This document shows positions 33,066 to 40,972 of a DNA stretch of 45,619 nucleotides, piece after piece. The first letter of the stretch is position 1. Every line of letters starts with the position of its first letter. The position numbers were made by a program, and so were the translations under genes. The stretch is from Amycolatopsis kentuckyensis. GTDB taxonomy: Bacteria > Actinomycetota > Actinomycetes > Mycobacteriales > Pseudonocardiaceae. The stretch lies in NCBI RefSeq assembly GCF_002155975.1, contig NZ_MUMI01000068.1:1-45619 (forward strand), given 5' to 3'. The notes beneath the pieces were generated by a model that did no database searches, was not told where the DNA came from, and saw only the letters and a program-made list of their open reading frames with translations.

Positions 33066-33643
33066 TCCTCTGTGGACTCGTCGTCCTCCGGCACGACGAT
33101 GAACCGGACAGCCAGCGCCCGCGAGCCTTCGGGGTGCTGCCCCGGCTCGGTGGCGTACTTCCAGAGCAGGTCCTGGTACTCCTCGACGAAGGACGTGACC
33201 TGCTCCTTCGTCAAGTGGAGTCCGGCGCGGTAGATCTGGTTCCAGCCCCCGGCGTCGTCGTAGCCCACGTAGGCCCGCGTGACCAGGCTCAGGTCGTGGC
33301 TCATCTTGAGGGCGCCGAGCTTGAGCATCGCCTCGCGCTCGTCCGGCGCCAGGTCGAGGCCGGGCGGGGTGTAGATGTCCTTCGACCGCGCCTTCCACCA
33401 GCGCTCGCGGCCGTCTCCGCGGTCCTCGAGTTCCTCGATCAGCTCCAGGTCGGCGAGCTTGCGGAGGTGGTAGCTGGTCGTCCCGGTGCTCTCGCCGAGG
33501 GCTTTCGCGACGCTCGTCGAGTTCGCTTCGCCGTGTTTGCCCAGGTAGCTGAGGATGTCTCGGCGCACCGGGTTGGCCAATGCCTTGTGGAAGGCCTTGA
33601 GGTCCGCGCCGGTCAGGACGCGTTTTTCGGGACGTTCGACCAT
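33062..33643 (-). CDS. ArsR-like winged-helix regulator
   Basis: The 193-aa product has an N-terminal ArsR/HTH_20 winged helix (HKALANPVRRDILSYLGKHGEANSTSVAKALGESTGTTSYHLRKLADLELI) and a C-terminal domain of about 110 residues without metal-binding cysteines. It is therefore not a metal sensor of the classical type. It faces a small membrane protein across a 26-bp dyad, an arrangement repeated at the tetR-like locus at 13.4 kb. Confidence 0.9.
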   Translation of the reverse strand: MVERPEKRVLTGADLKAFHKALANPVRRDILSYLGKHGEANSTSVAKALGESTGTTSYHLRKLADLELIEELEDRGDGRERWWKARSKDIYTPPGLDLAPDEREAMLKLGALKMSHDLSLVTRAYVGYDDAGGWNQIYRAGLHLTKEQVTSFVEEYQDLLWKYATEPGQHPEGSRALAVRFIVVPEDDESTED

Positions 33644-33658
33644 GCCGGGAGGATACTA

Positions 33659-33684
33659 CAGAGATTGTTTGCAAAGAATCTCTG
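33659..33684. promoter_or_regulatory. 26-bp operator-like dyad
   Basis: CAGAGATT (33659-33666), central palindrome TTTGCAAA (33668-33675) and AATCTCTG (33677-33684): 24 of 26 positions are symmetric, failing only at the G pair 33667/33676. It lies between divergent genes. A TTTGCA / TACCTT promoter with an 18-bp spacer (33668-33697) for the rightward gene overlaps it, so binding would repress. Confidence 0.65.
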
Positions 33685-33721
33685 CAATCGGCTACCTTGG
33701 ATCGGGAGATCGGGGGTTGCG

Positions 33722-34075
33722 ATGAAGAAGCTGTTCTGGGCGGCGGGGTTGTGCCTGCTGCCGTGGATCGCGGTACTGGGGATGACGCTGCCGGACGTCG
33801 TGGCGGCGCAGCACTGGCGGCTGGCGTGGACGGGCTTCGACGCGGCGGAAGCGGCCGGCCTGCTGCTCACGGCCTGGCTGCTGGGCCGCGGCGACGCGCG
33901 GACGCCGCTGGTGGCGACGGCCACGGCGACGCTGCTGCTGGCCGACGCCTGGTTCGACGTCGTGACGGCGGGCGACGACGTGGTGTTTTCGCTGCTCATG
34001 GCCACGCTGGAGGTGCCGCTGGCGCTGGCCTGCCTGTCGGTGGCCGCGCCGCGGCCGGTGCCGGCGCATGTCTGA
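33722..34075 (+). CDS. Small four-helix membrane protein
   Basis: A 117-aa protein with four hydrophobic stretches at about residues 3-25, 40-56, 62-78 and 88-110. Two conserved-looking acidic positions lie in or near helices (GFDAAEAAG, LLADAWFDVVTAGDD). Family not recognised. It is divergent from the ArsR-like regulator and overlaps the next gene by 8 nt, so the two form a regulated membrane-protein pair. Confidence 0.78.
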   Translation: MKKLFWAAGLCLLPWIAVLGMTLPDVVAAQHWRLAWTGFDAAEAAGLLLTAWLLGRGDARTPLVATATATLLLADAWFDVVTAGDDVVFSLLMATLEVPLALACLSVAAPRPVPAHV

Positions 34076-34307
34076 GCTGGACGCGCGGCTGCGCGACGAG
34101 ATCGACGACCAGGTCGCCGAGGCCCTCGACGCCTACCTCGCAGAGCTGAGCGTGCGGCGGCCCCGGCGCGCGTGGCCGGTGGTGGTGACGGTGGCACTGG
34201 GGGTCGTCACCACCGGGCTGGTCCCGGACGCGGCATGGGCGGCGTGGCTCGCGATCGCGGTCACGAACGTCGCCTGGCTGGTGGTCGTGAGTGGCAAGGC
34301 GGGTTAG
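34068..34307 (+). CDS. Small two-helix membrane protein
   Basis: A 79-aa protein with an acidic amphipathic N-terminus (MSELDARLRDEIDDQVAEALDAYLAEL), then a basic stretch RRPRRA and two hydrophobic segments (about 37-55 and 58-75). It overlaps the preceding membrane-protein gene by 8 nt and is likely co-translated. The stop codon sits in the loop of a 20-bp terminator stem. Confidence 0.75.
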   Translation: MSELDARLRDEIDDQVAEALDAYLAELSVRRPRRAWPVVVTVALGVVTTGLVPDAAWAAWLAIAVTNVAWLVVVSGKAG

Positions 34308-34329
34308 CGCCCGCCTTGCCACTCACGAC
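34284..34329. terminator. Bidirectional terminator built from coding sequence
   Basis: Perfect 20-bp stem, arms 34284-34303 and 34310-34329, with loop TTAGCG. The left arm encodes the end of the small membrane protein with its TAG in the loop. The right arm carries the pxpC stop codon and last codons on the other strand. Confidence 0.85.
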
Positions 34330-35159
34330 GCTGGGAGGAAGCGCACTTTCTGGCCCGGCCGCAGCTGGGCCGCCACATCGAGGTCCTCCTCCTCGACGAC
34401 CGCGATCACCGGGTAGCCACCCGTCGTCGGGTGGTCGGCGTGGAACAGGATCGGCCGGCCCGAGGGCGGCACCTGCAGCGATCCCGGCACGCACGCCTCC
34501 GACGGCAACTCGTCGTGGCGCGCGCGGGCCAGTGCCGGCCCTATCAGCCGGATGCCGACGCGGTCCGAGTCCGGTGACACCGTGTACACAGTGGACAACA
34601 GTTCCTCCGGTGCCGTGAACCAGTCGCGACGCGGGCCCGGTGTCACGCGCAGCACCGGTTCCGCCGGCAGAGACGCCCGGGGCGCGAGGTCCACCACCGG
34701 AAACGCCCTCGGCGCCGGGCCGATCGGCAGCAGCATCCCGGCCGTCACCGGGGGCGGGCCGAGCTTGCCGAGCGTGTCCGTCGCGCGGGACCCGAGCACC
34801 GGCGGTACGTCGATCCCGCCGCGGACCGCGACGTAGCACCGCAACCCCGACACCGCCGTGCCCAGCGCCAGTTCTTCCCCCGGCCACAACGTGATCGGCC
34901 CGTTGAGCCCGCCCTTCGAGAGCGGGCAAGAAGCGCCGGTGACCGCCACCGTCGTCACGGCCGACGCCCGCAGCACCAGTCCGCCCAGCGTCACCTCCAG
35001 GGCCGCCGCTTCCGGAGGGTTCCCGACGAGCCGGTTGGCCAGCCGGAACGATCCGCGGTCGGCCGCACCCGACCGGCCGACGCCGAGGGCCGCGTGGCCC
35101 GGGCGGCCGAGGTCCTGCACCGTCGTCGTGAACCCGGGCCGGACGACTTCGAGCTTCAC
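34323..35159 (-). CDS. pxpC: 5-oxoprolinase subunit C
   Basis: The 278-aa protein of the KipA/PxpC (biotin-dependent carboxyltransferase-like) family has RPGFTTTVQDLGRPGHAALGVGRSGAADRGSF at the N-terminus and FHADHPTTGGYPVIAVV near the C-terminus. With PxpA and PxpB it forms the ATP-dependent enzyme that opens 5-oxo-L-proline to L-glutamate. GTG 35159 overlaps the pxpB stop (GTGA). Last gene of the operon. Confidence 0.93.
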   Translation of the reverse strand: MKLEVVRPGFTTTVQDLGRPGHAALGVGRSGAADRGSFRLANRLVGNPPEAAALEVTLGGLVLRASAVTTVAVTGASCPLSKGGLNGPITLWPGEELALGTAVSGLRCYVAVRGGIDVPPVLGSRATDTLGKLGPPPVTAGMLLPIGPAPRAFPVVDLAPRASLPAEPVLRVTPGPRRDWFTAPEELLSTVYTVSPDSDRVGIRLIGPALARARHDELPSEACVPGSLQVPPSGRPILFHADHPTTGGYPVIAVVEEEDLDVAAQLRPGQKVRFLPAS

Positions 35160-35767
35160 GACCGCACCGCCGTGAAGCGGACCCGGGTGCCCGGCGGCAG
35201 CAGGTTCGGCGGGTCGCGCTCGACGTCCCACACCGGCACGTCCGTGCGGCCCAGCAACCGCCAGCCGCCCGGTGACGCGCTCGGGTAGACCGCGCTGTAC
35301 TCGCCCGCGATCGCCACCGAACCCGCCGGGATGCGGGTGCGCGGCGAAGACCGGCGGGACACGTGCAGGGCGGGGTCCGATCCGGTGAGGTAGGCGAAGC
35401 CCGGCGCGAAGCCGCAGAACGCCGAGACGTACGTACCCTCGGTGTGCCGGGAAACCAGCGAAGCCACGCTCATCCCCGTCTCCGCGGCGACGTCGGCCAG
35501 GTCTTCACCGTCGTACACCACCGGGATCACCACCACACCCGCTTCGGCCACCACACTGTCCACAGGGGACACCTGACGCAGCAGCGCACCCAGCCGTTCC
35601 GCGTTCGTCACCGACGGGTCGAAGCGGACCAGCAGGGTCCGTGCCGCCGGGACGAGTTCGACGACCCCGTCCGGCGGCGACTGCGTCAGGGCCGCTTGAA
35701 ACCCCAGCACGTCGTCCGGCTCCACCAGCACCGCACGCCGCCCGCACGGCAGCAACCGGACGGTCAT
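35156..35767 (-). CDS. pxpB: 5-oxoprolinase subunit B
   Basis: The 203-aa KipI/PxpB-family subunit has SAFCGFAPGFAYLTGSDPALHVSRRSSPRTRIPAGSVAIAG, AGEYSAVYPSASPGGW and the C-terminal PPGTRVRFTAV. It partners with PxpC in the kinase-like half of oxoprolinase. ATG 35767 overlaps the pxpA stop (ATGA). The B. subtilis homologue KipI was first described as a sporulation-kinase inhibitor; the metabolic role is the better reading here because all three subunits are adjacent. Confidence 0.93.
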   Translation of the reverse strand: MTVRLLPCGRRAVLVEPDDVLGFQAALTQSPPDGVVELVPAARTLLVRFDPSVTNAERLGALLRQVSPVDSVVAEAGVVVIPVVYDGEDLADVAAETGMSVASLVSRHTEGTYVSAFCGFAPGFAYLTGSDPALHVSRRSSPRTRIPAGSVAIAGEYSAVYPSASPGGWRLLGRTDVPVWDVERDPPNLLPPGTRVRFTAVRS

Positions 35768-36513
35768 CCGGTGAACGCGCCGAGCTGGATGCCCGCCCCG
35801 AGCAGGGCCGCCTCGATCCGCCGGGCCAGCTCGACCGCGCCCGGCGTGTCCCCGTGCACGCACAGGGAATCCGGGCGCACGTCGAGCTTGGTGCCGTCCT
35901 CCGTCACGACGCCGCCGGTCGCCATGCCGACCGCGCGTTCGGCGACCACGTCGGCGTCGTGGAGGACCGCGCCCGGCTGCTTGCGCGACACGAGCCGGCC
36001 GTCCGCGGTGTAGGCCCGGTCGGCGAACGCCTCCGCGTACGCCACCACGCCCGCCGTCTCCGCCTGCCGCTGCATCTCCGAGTTCGGCAGGCAGAGCAGC
36101 GCCAGCGCGGGGTCGTAGCGGCGCAGGCCCTCGACGATCGCCGCGGCCTGCTCGGCGTCCCCCGCCGCGGTGTTGTACAACGCGCCGTGCGGCTTCACGT
36201 ACGTCACGCGGCTGCCGGCCGCGCGGGCGAACGCGTCCAGCGCGCCGATCTGGTAGAGCACCTCGTTCGCCAGGTCGTCCGGTGCGATGTCGAGGGCGCG
36301 CCTGCCGAACCCGGCCAGGTCGCGGTAGCCGACGTGCGCGCCGATCGCAACGCCGCGTTCGGCCGCCAGCTCGCACACCCGCCGCATCACCGACGGGTCG
36401 CCGGCGTGGAAGCCGCACGCGACGTTCGCGCTGGTCACGATGTCGAGCATGGCTTCGTCGTCGCCCATCTTCCAGGCGCCGAAGCCTTCGCCGAGATCGC
36501 TGTTCAGATCCAT
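35764..36513 (-). CDS. pxpA: 5-oxoprolinase subunit A (LamB/YcsF family)
   Basis: The 249-aa protein begins MDLNSDLGEGFGAWKMGDDEAML and contains SANVACGFHAGDPSVMRR, GAHVGYRDLAGFGRR, YVKPHGALYNTA and CVHGDTPGAVELA, the full LamB/YcsF signature. It is the hydrolytic subunit of the PxpABC 5-oxoprolinase. One nucleotide separates its start from the DUF1445 stop. Confidence 0.95.
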   Translation of the reverse strand: MDLNSDLGEGFGAWKMGDDEAMLDIVTSANVACGFHAGDPSVMRRVCELAAERGVAIGAHVGYRDLAGFGRRALDIAPDDLANEVLYQIGALDAFARAAGSRVTYVKPHGALYNTAAGDAEQAAAIVEGLRRYDPALALLCLPNSEMQRQAETAGVVAYAEAFADRAYTADGRLVSRKQPGAVLHDADVVAERAVGMATGGVVTEDGTKLDVRPDSLCVHGDTPGAVELARRIEAALLGAGIQLGAFTG

Positions 36514-36514
36514 T

Positions 36515-37309
36515 TCAACCCACCCGGTATTCGCTGTCGTACCGATCGGTGATGAACATGTACCCCGGTGCGTGGGTGATCGCAAAGGGGGGCCGGGACG
36601 CCATCAGCGCCGCCTGCGGGGTGACCCCGCAGGCCCAGAACACCGGGACGTCGCCGGGTTCGGCGTCCACCGGATCGCCGAAGTCCGGCCGCGAAAGGTC
36701 GTCGATGCCCAGTGCGCCCGGGTCGCCGATGTGCACCGGGCCGCCGTGCACGGCGGGCATCGCGCGGGTGATCCGGATGACGTCGGCGACGCGGTCCTCC
36801 GGGATCTGCCGCATCGACACCACCATCGGGCCGAACAGCCGCCCGGCGGGCTCGCACGGCCGGTTCGTCACGTACATCGCGACATTGCGGCCCTGGTCGA
36901 CGTGCCGCAGCGGAACGCCCTCGGCGGCCAGCGCCGTCTCGAACGTGAAGCTGCAGCCGATGGAGAAGGCGACCATGTCGCTGCGCCACAGGCCGGTCGC
37001 GTCCGAGACCTCGCCGGCGAGGACGCCGTTCTGCCAGATCCGGTAGCGCGGCAGGTCGGTGCGCAGGTCCGCGCCCTCGGCGAGCCGGGTTTCCGGGTCG
37101 CCGGGGTCGGTGACGTCGAGCAGCGGGCACGCCTGCGGGTTGCGGGTGCAGAACAGCAGGACGTCGTAGGCCCAGTCCTCGGGCACGGCGATCAGGTTGG
37201 TCTGGGTGAAGCCGTTGGCCCAGCCGGTCGTGGGATGGGCGGTGCCGGTGCGGAACGCCGCCCGGGCCTGTGCCGGCGTGTAGGTGGCCGGCTCGTCGAA
37301 GGTCGTCAT
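36515..37309 (-). CDS. DUF1445 putative hydro-lyase, D-glutamate cyclase-like
   Basis: A 264-aa protein with the DUF1445 signature [43 protein letters not shown], a central [10 protein letters not shown], and C-terminal [33 protein letters not shown]. The mammalian relative is D-glutamate cyclase, which interconverts D-glutamate and 5-oxo-D-proline. Bacterial members are annotated only as putative hydro-lyases. Placement between a transporter and pxpABC supports a role in oxoproline/glutamate ring chemistry (inference). Confidence 0.9.
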   Translation of the reverse strand: MTTFDEPATYTPAQARAAFRTGTAHPTTGWANGFTQTNLIAVPEDWAYDVLLFCTRNPQACPLLDVTDPGDPETRLAEGADLRTDLPRYRIWQNGVLAGEVSDATGLWRSDMVAFSIGCSFTFETALAAEGVPLRHVDQGRNVAMYVTNRPCEPAGRLFGPMVVSMRQIPEDRVADVIRITRAMPAVHGGPVHIGDPGALGIDDLSRPDFGDPVDAEPGDVPVFWACGVTPQAALMASRPPFAITHAPGYMFITDRYDSEYRVG

Positions 37310-37318
37310 TTCGCCCCC

Positions 37319-38563
37319 TCAGTCCACGAGTTCGATGCCGCGGGTCTCCGGAAGGCCGAGCAGGGCCAGCACCGCGATGCCGTAGCCCAGCGCGCCGAAC
37401 ACGATCGCGCCGCCCGCGCCGAGGAAACCCACGATGGTCGGGAAGATCGCCCCGACCGCGCGGCCGAAGTTGTACGTGAAGCCCTGCCCGGTGCCGCGCA
37501 GCGCGGTCGGGTACAGCTCGGCGAGGAACGCGCCGAAGCCGCTGAAGATCGCGGACATCGAGAAGCCGAGCGGGAAGCCGAGCACCAGCACGAGACCGTT
37601 GGCGCCCGTGGGGATCTGCGTGTAGGCGACGATCAGCGCGGCCGAGAGCAGCGCGAACGTCAGGAACGTTTTCTTGCGCCCCAGCAGGTCGGTCAGGTAG
37701 CCGCCGCAGACGTACCCGACGAAGGCGCCGGTGATGAGGAACGCGAGGTAGCCGCCGGTGCCGATCACGGTGAGCTCGCGCGTCTTCTTCAGGTAGGACG
37801 GCAGCCACTGCGAAATCGTGTAGTACCCGCCCTGGACGCCGGTGGCCAGCAGCGCGGCGAAGAACGTCGTGCGCAGGAGGTCGCCCTTGAAGATCTGGCC
37901 GAGGGTGCCCTTCGGGCGTTCGGCCTTCAGGCGTTCTTCGGCGCGGGGCGCGTCCTGGACGCTCCTGCGGACCCACAGCACGAACAGCGCCGGGAGGACG
38001 CCGGTCCAGAACATGATCCGCCAGGCCATGTCGTCGCCGGCCACGCTGAACACCACGGTGTAGACGATCACCGACAGACCCCAGCCGACGGCCCACGCGC
38101 TCTGCACGAACGCCACGGTCCGGCCGCGGTACTTGGCCTGCGAATACTCGGCGACCAGGGCCGCGCCGGCCGCCCACTCGCCGCCGAAGCCCAGGCCCTG
38201 CAGCGCGCGGAAGACCAGCAGCGTCTCGAAGTTGGGCGCGAAGCCACAGAGCACGGTGAAGATCGTGTACATCGCGATGGTGATCTGCAGCGTCCGGACG
38301 CGGCCGATGCGGTCGGCGAGCATGCCGGCGCCGACGCCGCCGACCGCCGACACGACCAGCGTCGTCGTGCCGAGCAGGCCGGCTTCGCCGCTCGAAATGC
38401 CGAAGTACGCGGTGATCGCGGCCAGGCCGAGCGGCAGGGTCTGGTAGTCGAACGAGTCCAGGCCGTACCCGCCGAACGCGCCCGCGAAGGCGCGGCGACC
38501 ACGTTTTCCGAGTGTGCGGAACCAGTCGAACGGCCGAGCCTCGGTAGCGGTAGTGGCAGTCAT
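37319..38563 (-). CDS. MFS transporter, metabolite:H+ symporter type
   Basis: The 414-aa protein has about twelve helices and MFS motifs GGVGAGMLADRIGRVRT (loop 2-3), GFGGEWAAGAALVAEYSQAKYRGRTVAFVQS and GGYLTDLLGRKKTF. The pattern fits the sialate/shikimate/aromatic acid symporter branch. It is the first gene of the pxp operon, 9 nt before the DUF1445 gene, so it probably imports the pathway's substrate (5-oxoproline or a related acid). A GntR-type palindrome lies 53 bp upstream. Confidence 0.93.
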   Translation of the reverse strand: MTATTATEARPFDWFRTLGKRGRRAFAGAFGGYGLDSFDYQTLPLGLAAITAYFGISSGEAGLLGTTTLVVSAVGGVGAGMLADRIGRVRTLQITIAMYTIFTVLCGFAPNFETLLVFRALQGLGFGGEWAAGAALVAEYSQAKYRGRTVAFVQSAWAVGWGLSVIVYTVVFSVAGDDMAWRIMFWTGVLPALFVLWVRRSVQDAPRAEERLKAERPKGTLGQIFKGDLLRTTFFAALLATGVQGGYYTISQWLPSYLKKTRELTVIGTGGYLAFLITGAFVGYVCGGYLTDLLGRKKTFLTFALLSAALIVAYTQIPTGANGLVLVLGFPLGFSMSAIFSGFGAFLAELYPTALRGTGQGFTYNFGRAVGAIFPTIVGFLGAGGAIVFGALGYGIAVLALLGLPETRGIELVD

Positions 38564-38615
38564 GGGGCACCTCCTGGCCAGTGTCTCTCATGGTGGCGTG
38601 CCTCACACGGTAGAG

Positions 38616-38628
38616 ATTGTTGAACAAT
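38616..38628. promoter_or_regulatory. Candidate GntR (FCD) operator
   Basis: ATTGTTGAACAAT, a 13-bp palindrome about a central G in the 96-bp gap between the MFS operon and the divergent gntR gene. TTGTT-N-AACAA half-sites fit FadR/FCD-type regulators. Confidence 0.6.
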
Positions 38629-38659
38629 TCCACAAGATGCCAATTGGATCGTCCCCCGA

Positions 38660-39403
38660 GTGGCGGGTAGCCTTGGTGACGTGGTCATCGAAGACAGCGG
38701 CGCCTCGGGCCTGGAAGCCGATCGCGGCCTGGTCACGCGCAAGAGCACGGCCGAGCGGGTCGCCGGCGTCCTCCGCAAGCGCATCGCGGAGGGGTTCTTC
38801 CTGCCCGGCGGGCGGCTGTCGGAGCAGGACATCGGCAACGCGCTCGGCGTCTCCCGCAACACGCTGCGCGAGGCGTTCCGGCTGCTCACGCACGAGCGGC
38901 TGCTCGCTCACGAGCTCAACCGCGGGGTCTTCGTCCGCATCCCGAGCGTCGAGGACGTCGTCGACATCTACCGGGTGCGCAAGATCATCGAGTGTGCCGC
39001 GGTCCGCGGGCTGAAGGCCAAGCCGGCGTCCTTCGCGCGGATCAAGGAGAAGGTCGACATCGGCGACGAGGCCGCGCGCACCGGCAACTGGAAGGACCTC
39101 GGCACCGCGAACGTCTGGTTCCACCAGGAGCTGGCCGCGCTGTCGGGCAGCGAGCGGGTGAACGAGCTGGTCGGCAGGCTGACCGCCGAGCTGCGGCTGG
39201 TGTTCCACATCATGGCCGAGCCGCGGCGCTTCCACGAGCGCTACCTGCCGCGCAACCACGAAATCCTGGACCGCATCGAGGCCGGCGACGGCCCGGGCGC
39301 GGAACAGCTGCTGCTGAAGTACCTCGAAGACGCCGAAGAACAGCTGGTGGACGCGTACGCCGACCGTGCCGACGCGGCCCGCGCGGCGATCGCGGCCGAG
39401 TAG
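38660..39403 (+). CDS. GntR-family regulator, FCD subgroup
   Basis: The 247-aa product has a winged HTH at about residues 30-95 (STAERVAGVLRKRIAEGFFLPGGRLSEQDIGNALGVSRNTLREAFRLLTHERLL) and an all-helical FCD effector domain with metal-type residues (VWFHQELAALSG, RNHEILDRIEAGD). It is divergent from the MFS / DUF1445 / pxpABC operon and is likely its repressor, with an organic acid as effector. The start is GTG 38660, with other GTGs downstream, so the N-terminal 25 residues are uncertain. Confidence 0.92.
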   Translation: MAGSLGDVVIEDSGASGLEADRGLVTRKSTAERVAGVLRKRIAEGFFLPGGRLSEQDIGNALGVSRNTLREAFRLLTHERLLAHELNRGVFVRIPSVEDVVDIYRVRKIIECAAVRGLKAKPASFARIKEKVDIGDEAARTGNWKDLGTANVWFHQELAALSGSERVNELVGRLTAELRLVFHIMAEPRRFHERYLPRNHEILDRIEAGDGPGAEQLLLKYLEDAEEQLVDAYADRADAARAAIAAE

Positions 39404-39570
39404 GTCCATTCGGGCACGGTTGGCGTCCGGACGGCCCCAGCACGAGCCGCGCGCCACACGCGGTCGATAACCTCGGGGTCGGTCCCGCCGCCGGATACCC
39501 CCAGCGGCAGGCGGGACCCCACGCTGCCGGGTCGCCGCTTCCCCAGGGCCGCGGCCCGGCAGCCCAAACG
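39404..39570. other. Gene-free structured region after gntR
   Basis: No gene supported. Two further inverted repeats are present: GGTCCCGCC (39481-39489) with GGCGGGACC (39510-39518), extended by inner GCCG/CGGC pairs; and GCTGCCGGG (39523-39531) with CCCGGCAGC (39555-39563). They may terminate gntR or fold into a small RNA. Confidence 0.45.
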
Positions 39571-39602
39571 CCGTGAAGGCCGCCTCGCGACGGCCTTCAC
39601 GG
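39571..39602. terminator. Terminator of the glycoside hydrolase operon
   Basis: Perfect 12-bp stem CCGTGAAGGCCG / CGGCCTTCACGG with an 8-nt loop, 11 nt past the GH18 stop codon. Confidence 0.8.
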
Positions 39603-39613
39603 ACTTGCCGGGG

Positions 39614-40972
39614 TCAGCCGGCGTAGCGGGCGAAGATCCTCGTGAAGTCCCACGCCTGCTGGGAAACGCCGGAACAGGTGTCGTTGTTCGGGTAGCCGCC
39701 GGGGCACGGGCGGTCGCGGTTCGCGGACCAGAACGTCAGCCGGGCCAGGTGGTGCGCGTTCGCGTAGCCCAGGATGGTCGTGAAGTCGTTGAGCGTGACC
39801 GTCTCGTTGTTGTCGGTGATGCCGTTCATCGACGAGATGCCCATGTGCCGGTAGGCCGTGTCGTCGTCGTAGCCGTACGCGCTCTTGACGACGTTCTTCA
39901 GGCCCTCGGCCGCCCGCTGCGTCAACGTGCCCATGTTCTGGCCCGCGCCGCCGAAGTCGAACGGCATGATCACCCAGCCGTCGACCGTGAGACCGGATTG
40001 GGCCGCCCGGTTGACCAGGCTGTTGTCGGGCCCCGACTGGCCGGTGCCGAAGGTGACGTAGAGCTTGATACCCGGGTTGTTCGCCCGGACCGTCTTCAGC
40101 GCGTCGACCGTGCGCTGCTGCACGGTGGGGTTGCTGTAGGCGTCGGCCTCGATGTCGATGTCGATCGCCTTGAGGCCGTAGGCGTTGATCACCTTCTGGT
40201 AGCCCGCCGCCAGTTCGCCCGCGCTGCCGCACGACGACTCGAGCTTGTTGCCGGAGTAGCCGCCGAACGACGGGATGACGTCGCCGCCGCCCGCGCGGAC
40301 GGTGTTGATCGTGTTCTGGTCGACGCCGCCGGTCAGCGCCCGGCCGCCGTCCCACTGCGGGTTGCAGTAGCCGTTGGACAGGATGAAGGCCAGCGTGAAC
40401 CACTTGACGCCGGTGGCGTTCTGGATCGTCGCCGGGTTGGGCGGGTCGCCCCAGCCGTTGTAGAGGTAGGGCGCGACGGCCATCACACCCGGTCCGGGCG
40501 GCGGGGTGGTGCCACCGCTCGGCAGCGTCCACTGCTGGTTGGCCGTGCTCGCGCAGGTCCAGATCTGCAGGCGGGTGCCGTTGGCGCTGGAGTTGCCGGT
40601 GGCGTCGAGGCACTTGCCGGACCCGGTGTTGACCAGGTTCTTCGCCGCGTTGGCCGTCCACTTCTGGGCGGTGGAGCCGTTGCAGTCCCAGAGCTGGATC
40701 GTCGTGCCGTTCGCCGTGCCCGCGCTGGTCACGTCGAGGCACTTGCCCAGCGCCTGCAGGGAGCCGTCGCTGCCGACCGTCCACTGTTGAGCGTTCGTGC
40801 CGTTGCAGTCGTAGAGCTGGACGGCGGTGCCGTTGGCGGTGCTCGCGCCGGCGACGTCGACGCACTTGCCGCCGAGGCCGGTGATCGGGCCGGTCGCCGC
40901 CTGCGCGACGCCCGGGGCGAGCACCAGCGCCGAAGCGGCGACCAGCGCGCTCAAAGCTGCTGTCTTCTTCAT
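39614..40972 (-). CDS. Secreted GH18 chitinase with N-terminal ricin-type lectin domain
   Basis: The 452-aa product has a Sec signal peptide (about residues 1-25) and a ricin B-type domain (about 27-150, three CLD/QLWDC/QxW repeats). A short linker GGTTPPPGPG leads to a GH18 domain (about 163-452). The catalytic motif is D271-I-D273-I-E275 (LKAIDIDIEAD), matching DxxDxDxE, where E is the acid. It cleaves chitin outside the cell. The lectin domain comes before the catalytic domain, unlike the other three hydrolases of the operon. ATG 40972 overlaps the GH30 stop (ATGA). Last gene before the terminator. Confidence 0.94.
   Translation of the reverse strand: MKKTAALSALVAASALVLAPGVAQAATGPITGLGGKCVDVAGASTANGTAVQLYDCNGTNAQQWTVGSDGSLQALGKCLDVTSAGTANGTTIQLWDCNGSTAQKWTANAAKNLVNTGSGKCLDATGNSSANGTRLQIWTCASTANQQWTLPSGGTTPPPGPGVMAVAPYLYNGWGDPPNPATIQNATGVKWFTLAFILSNGYCNPQWDGGRALTGGVDQNTINTVRAGGGDVIPSFGGYSGNKLESSCGSAGELAAGYQKVINAYGLKAIDIDIEADAYSNPTVQQRTVDALKTVRANNPGIKLYVTFGTGQSGPDNSLVNRAAQSGLTVDGWVIMPFDFGGAGQNMGTLTQRAAEGLKNVVKSAYGYDDDTAYRHMGISSMNGITDNNETVTLNDFTTILGYANAHHLARLTFWSANRDRPCPGGYPNNDTCSGVSQQAWDFTRIFARYAG

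Noticed and set aside
36440-38623. A 727-codon plus-strand frame across the pxp operon.
   Set aside because: Antisense shadow of the DUF1445 and MFS genes, which have clear families on the other strand.
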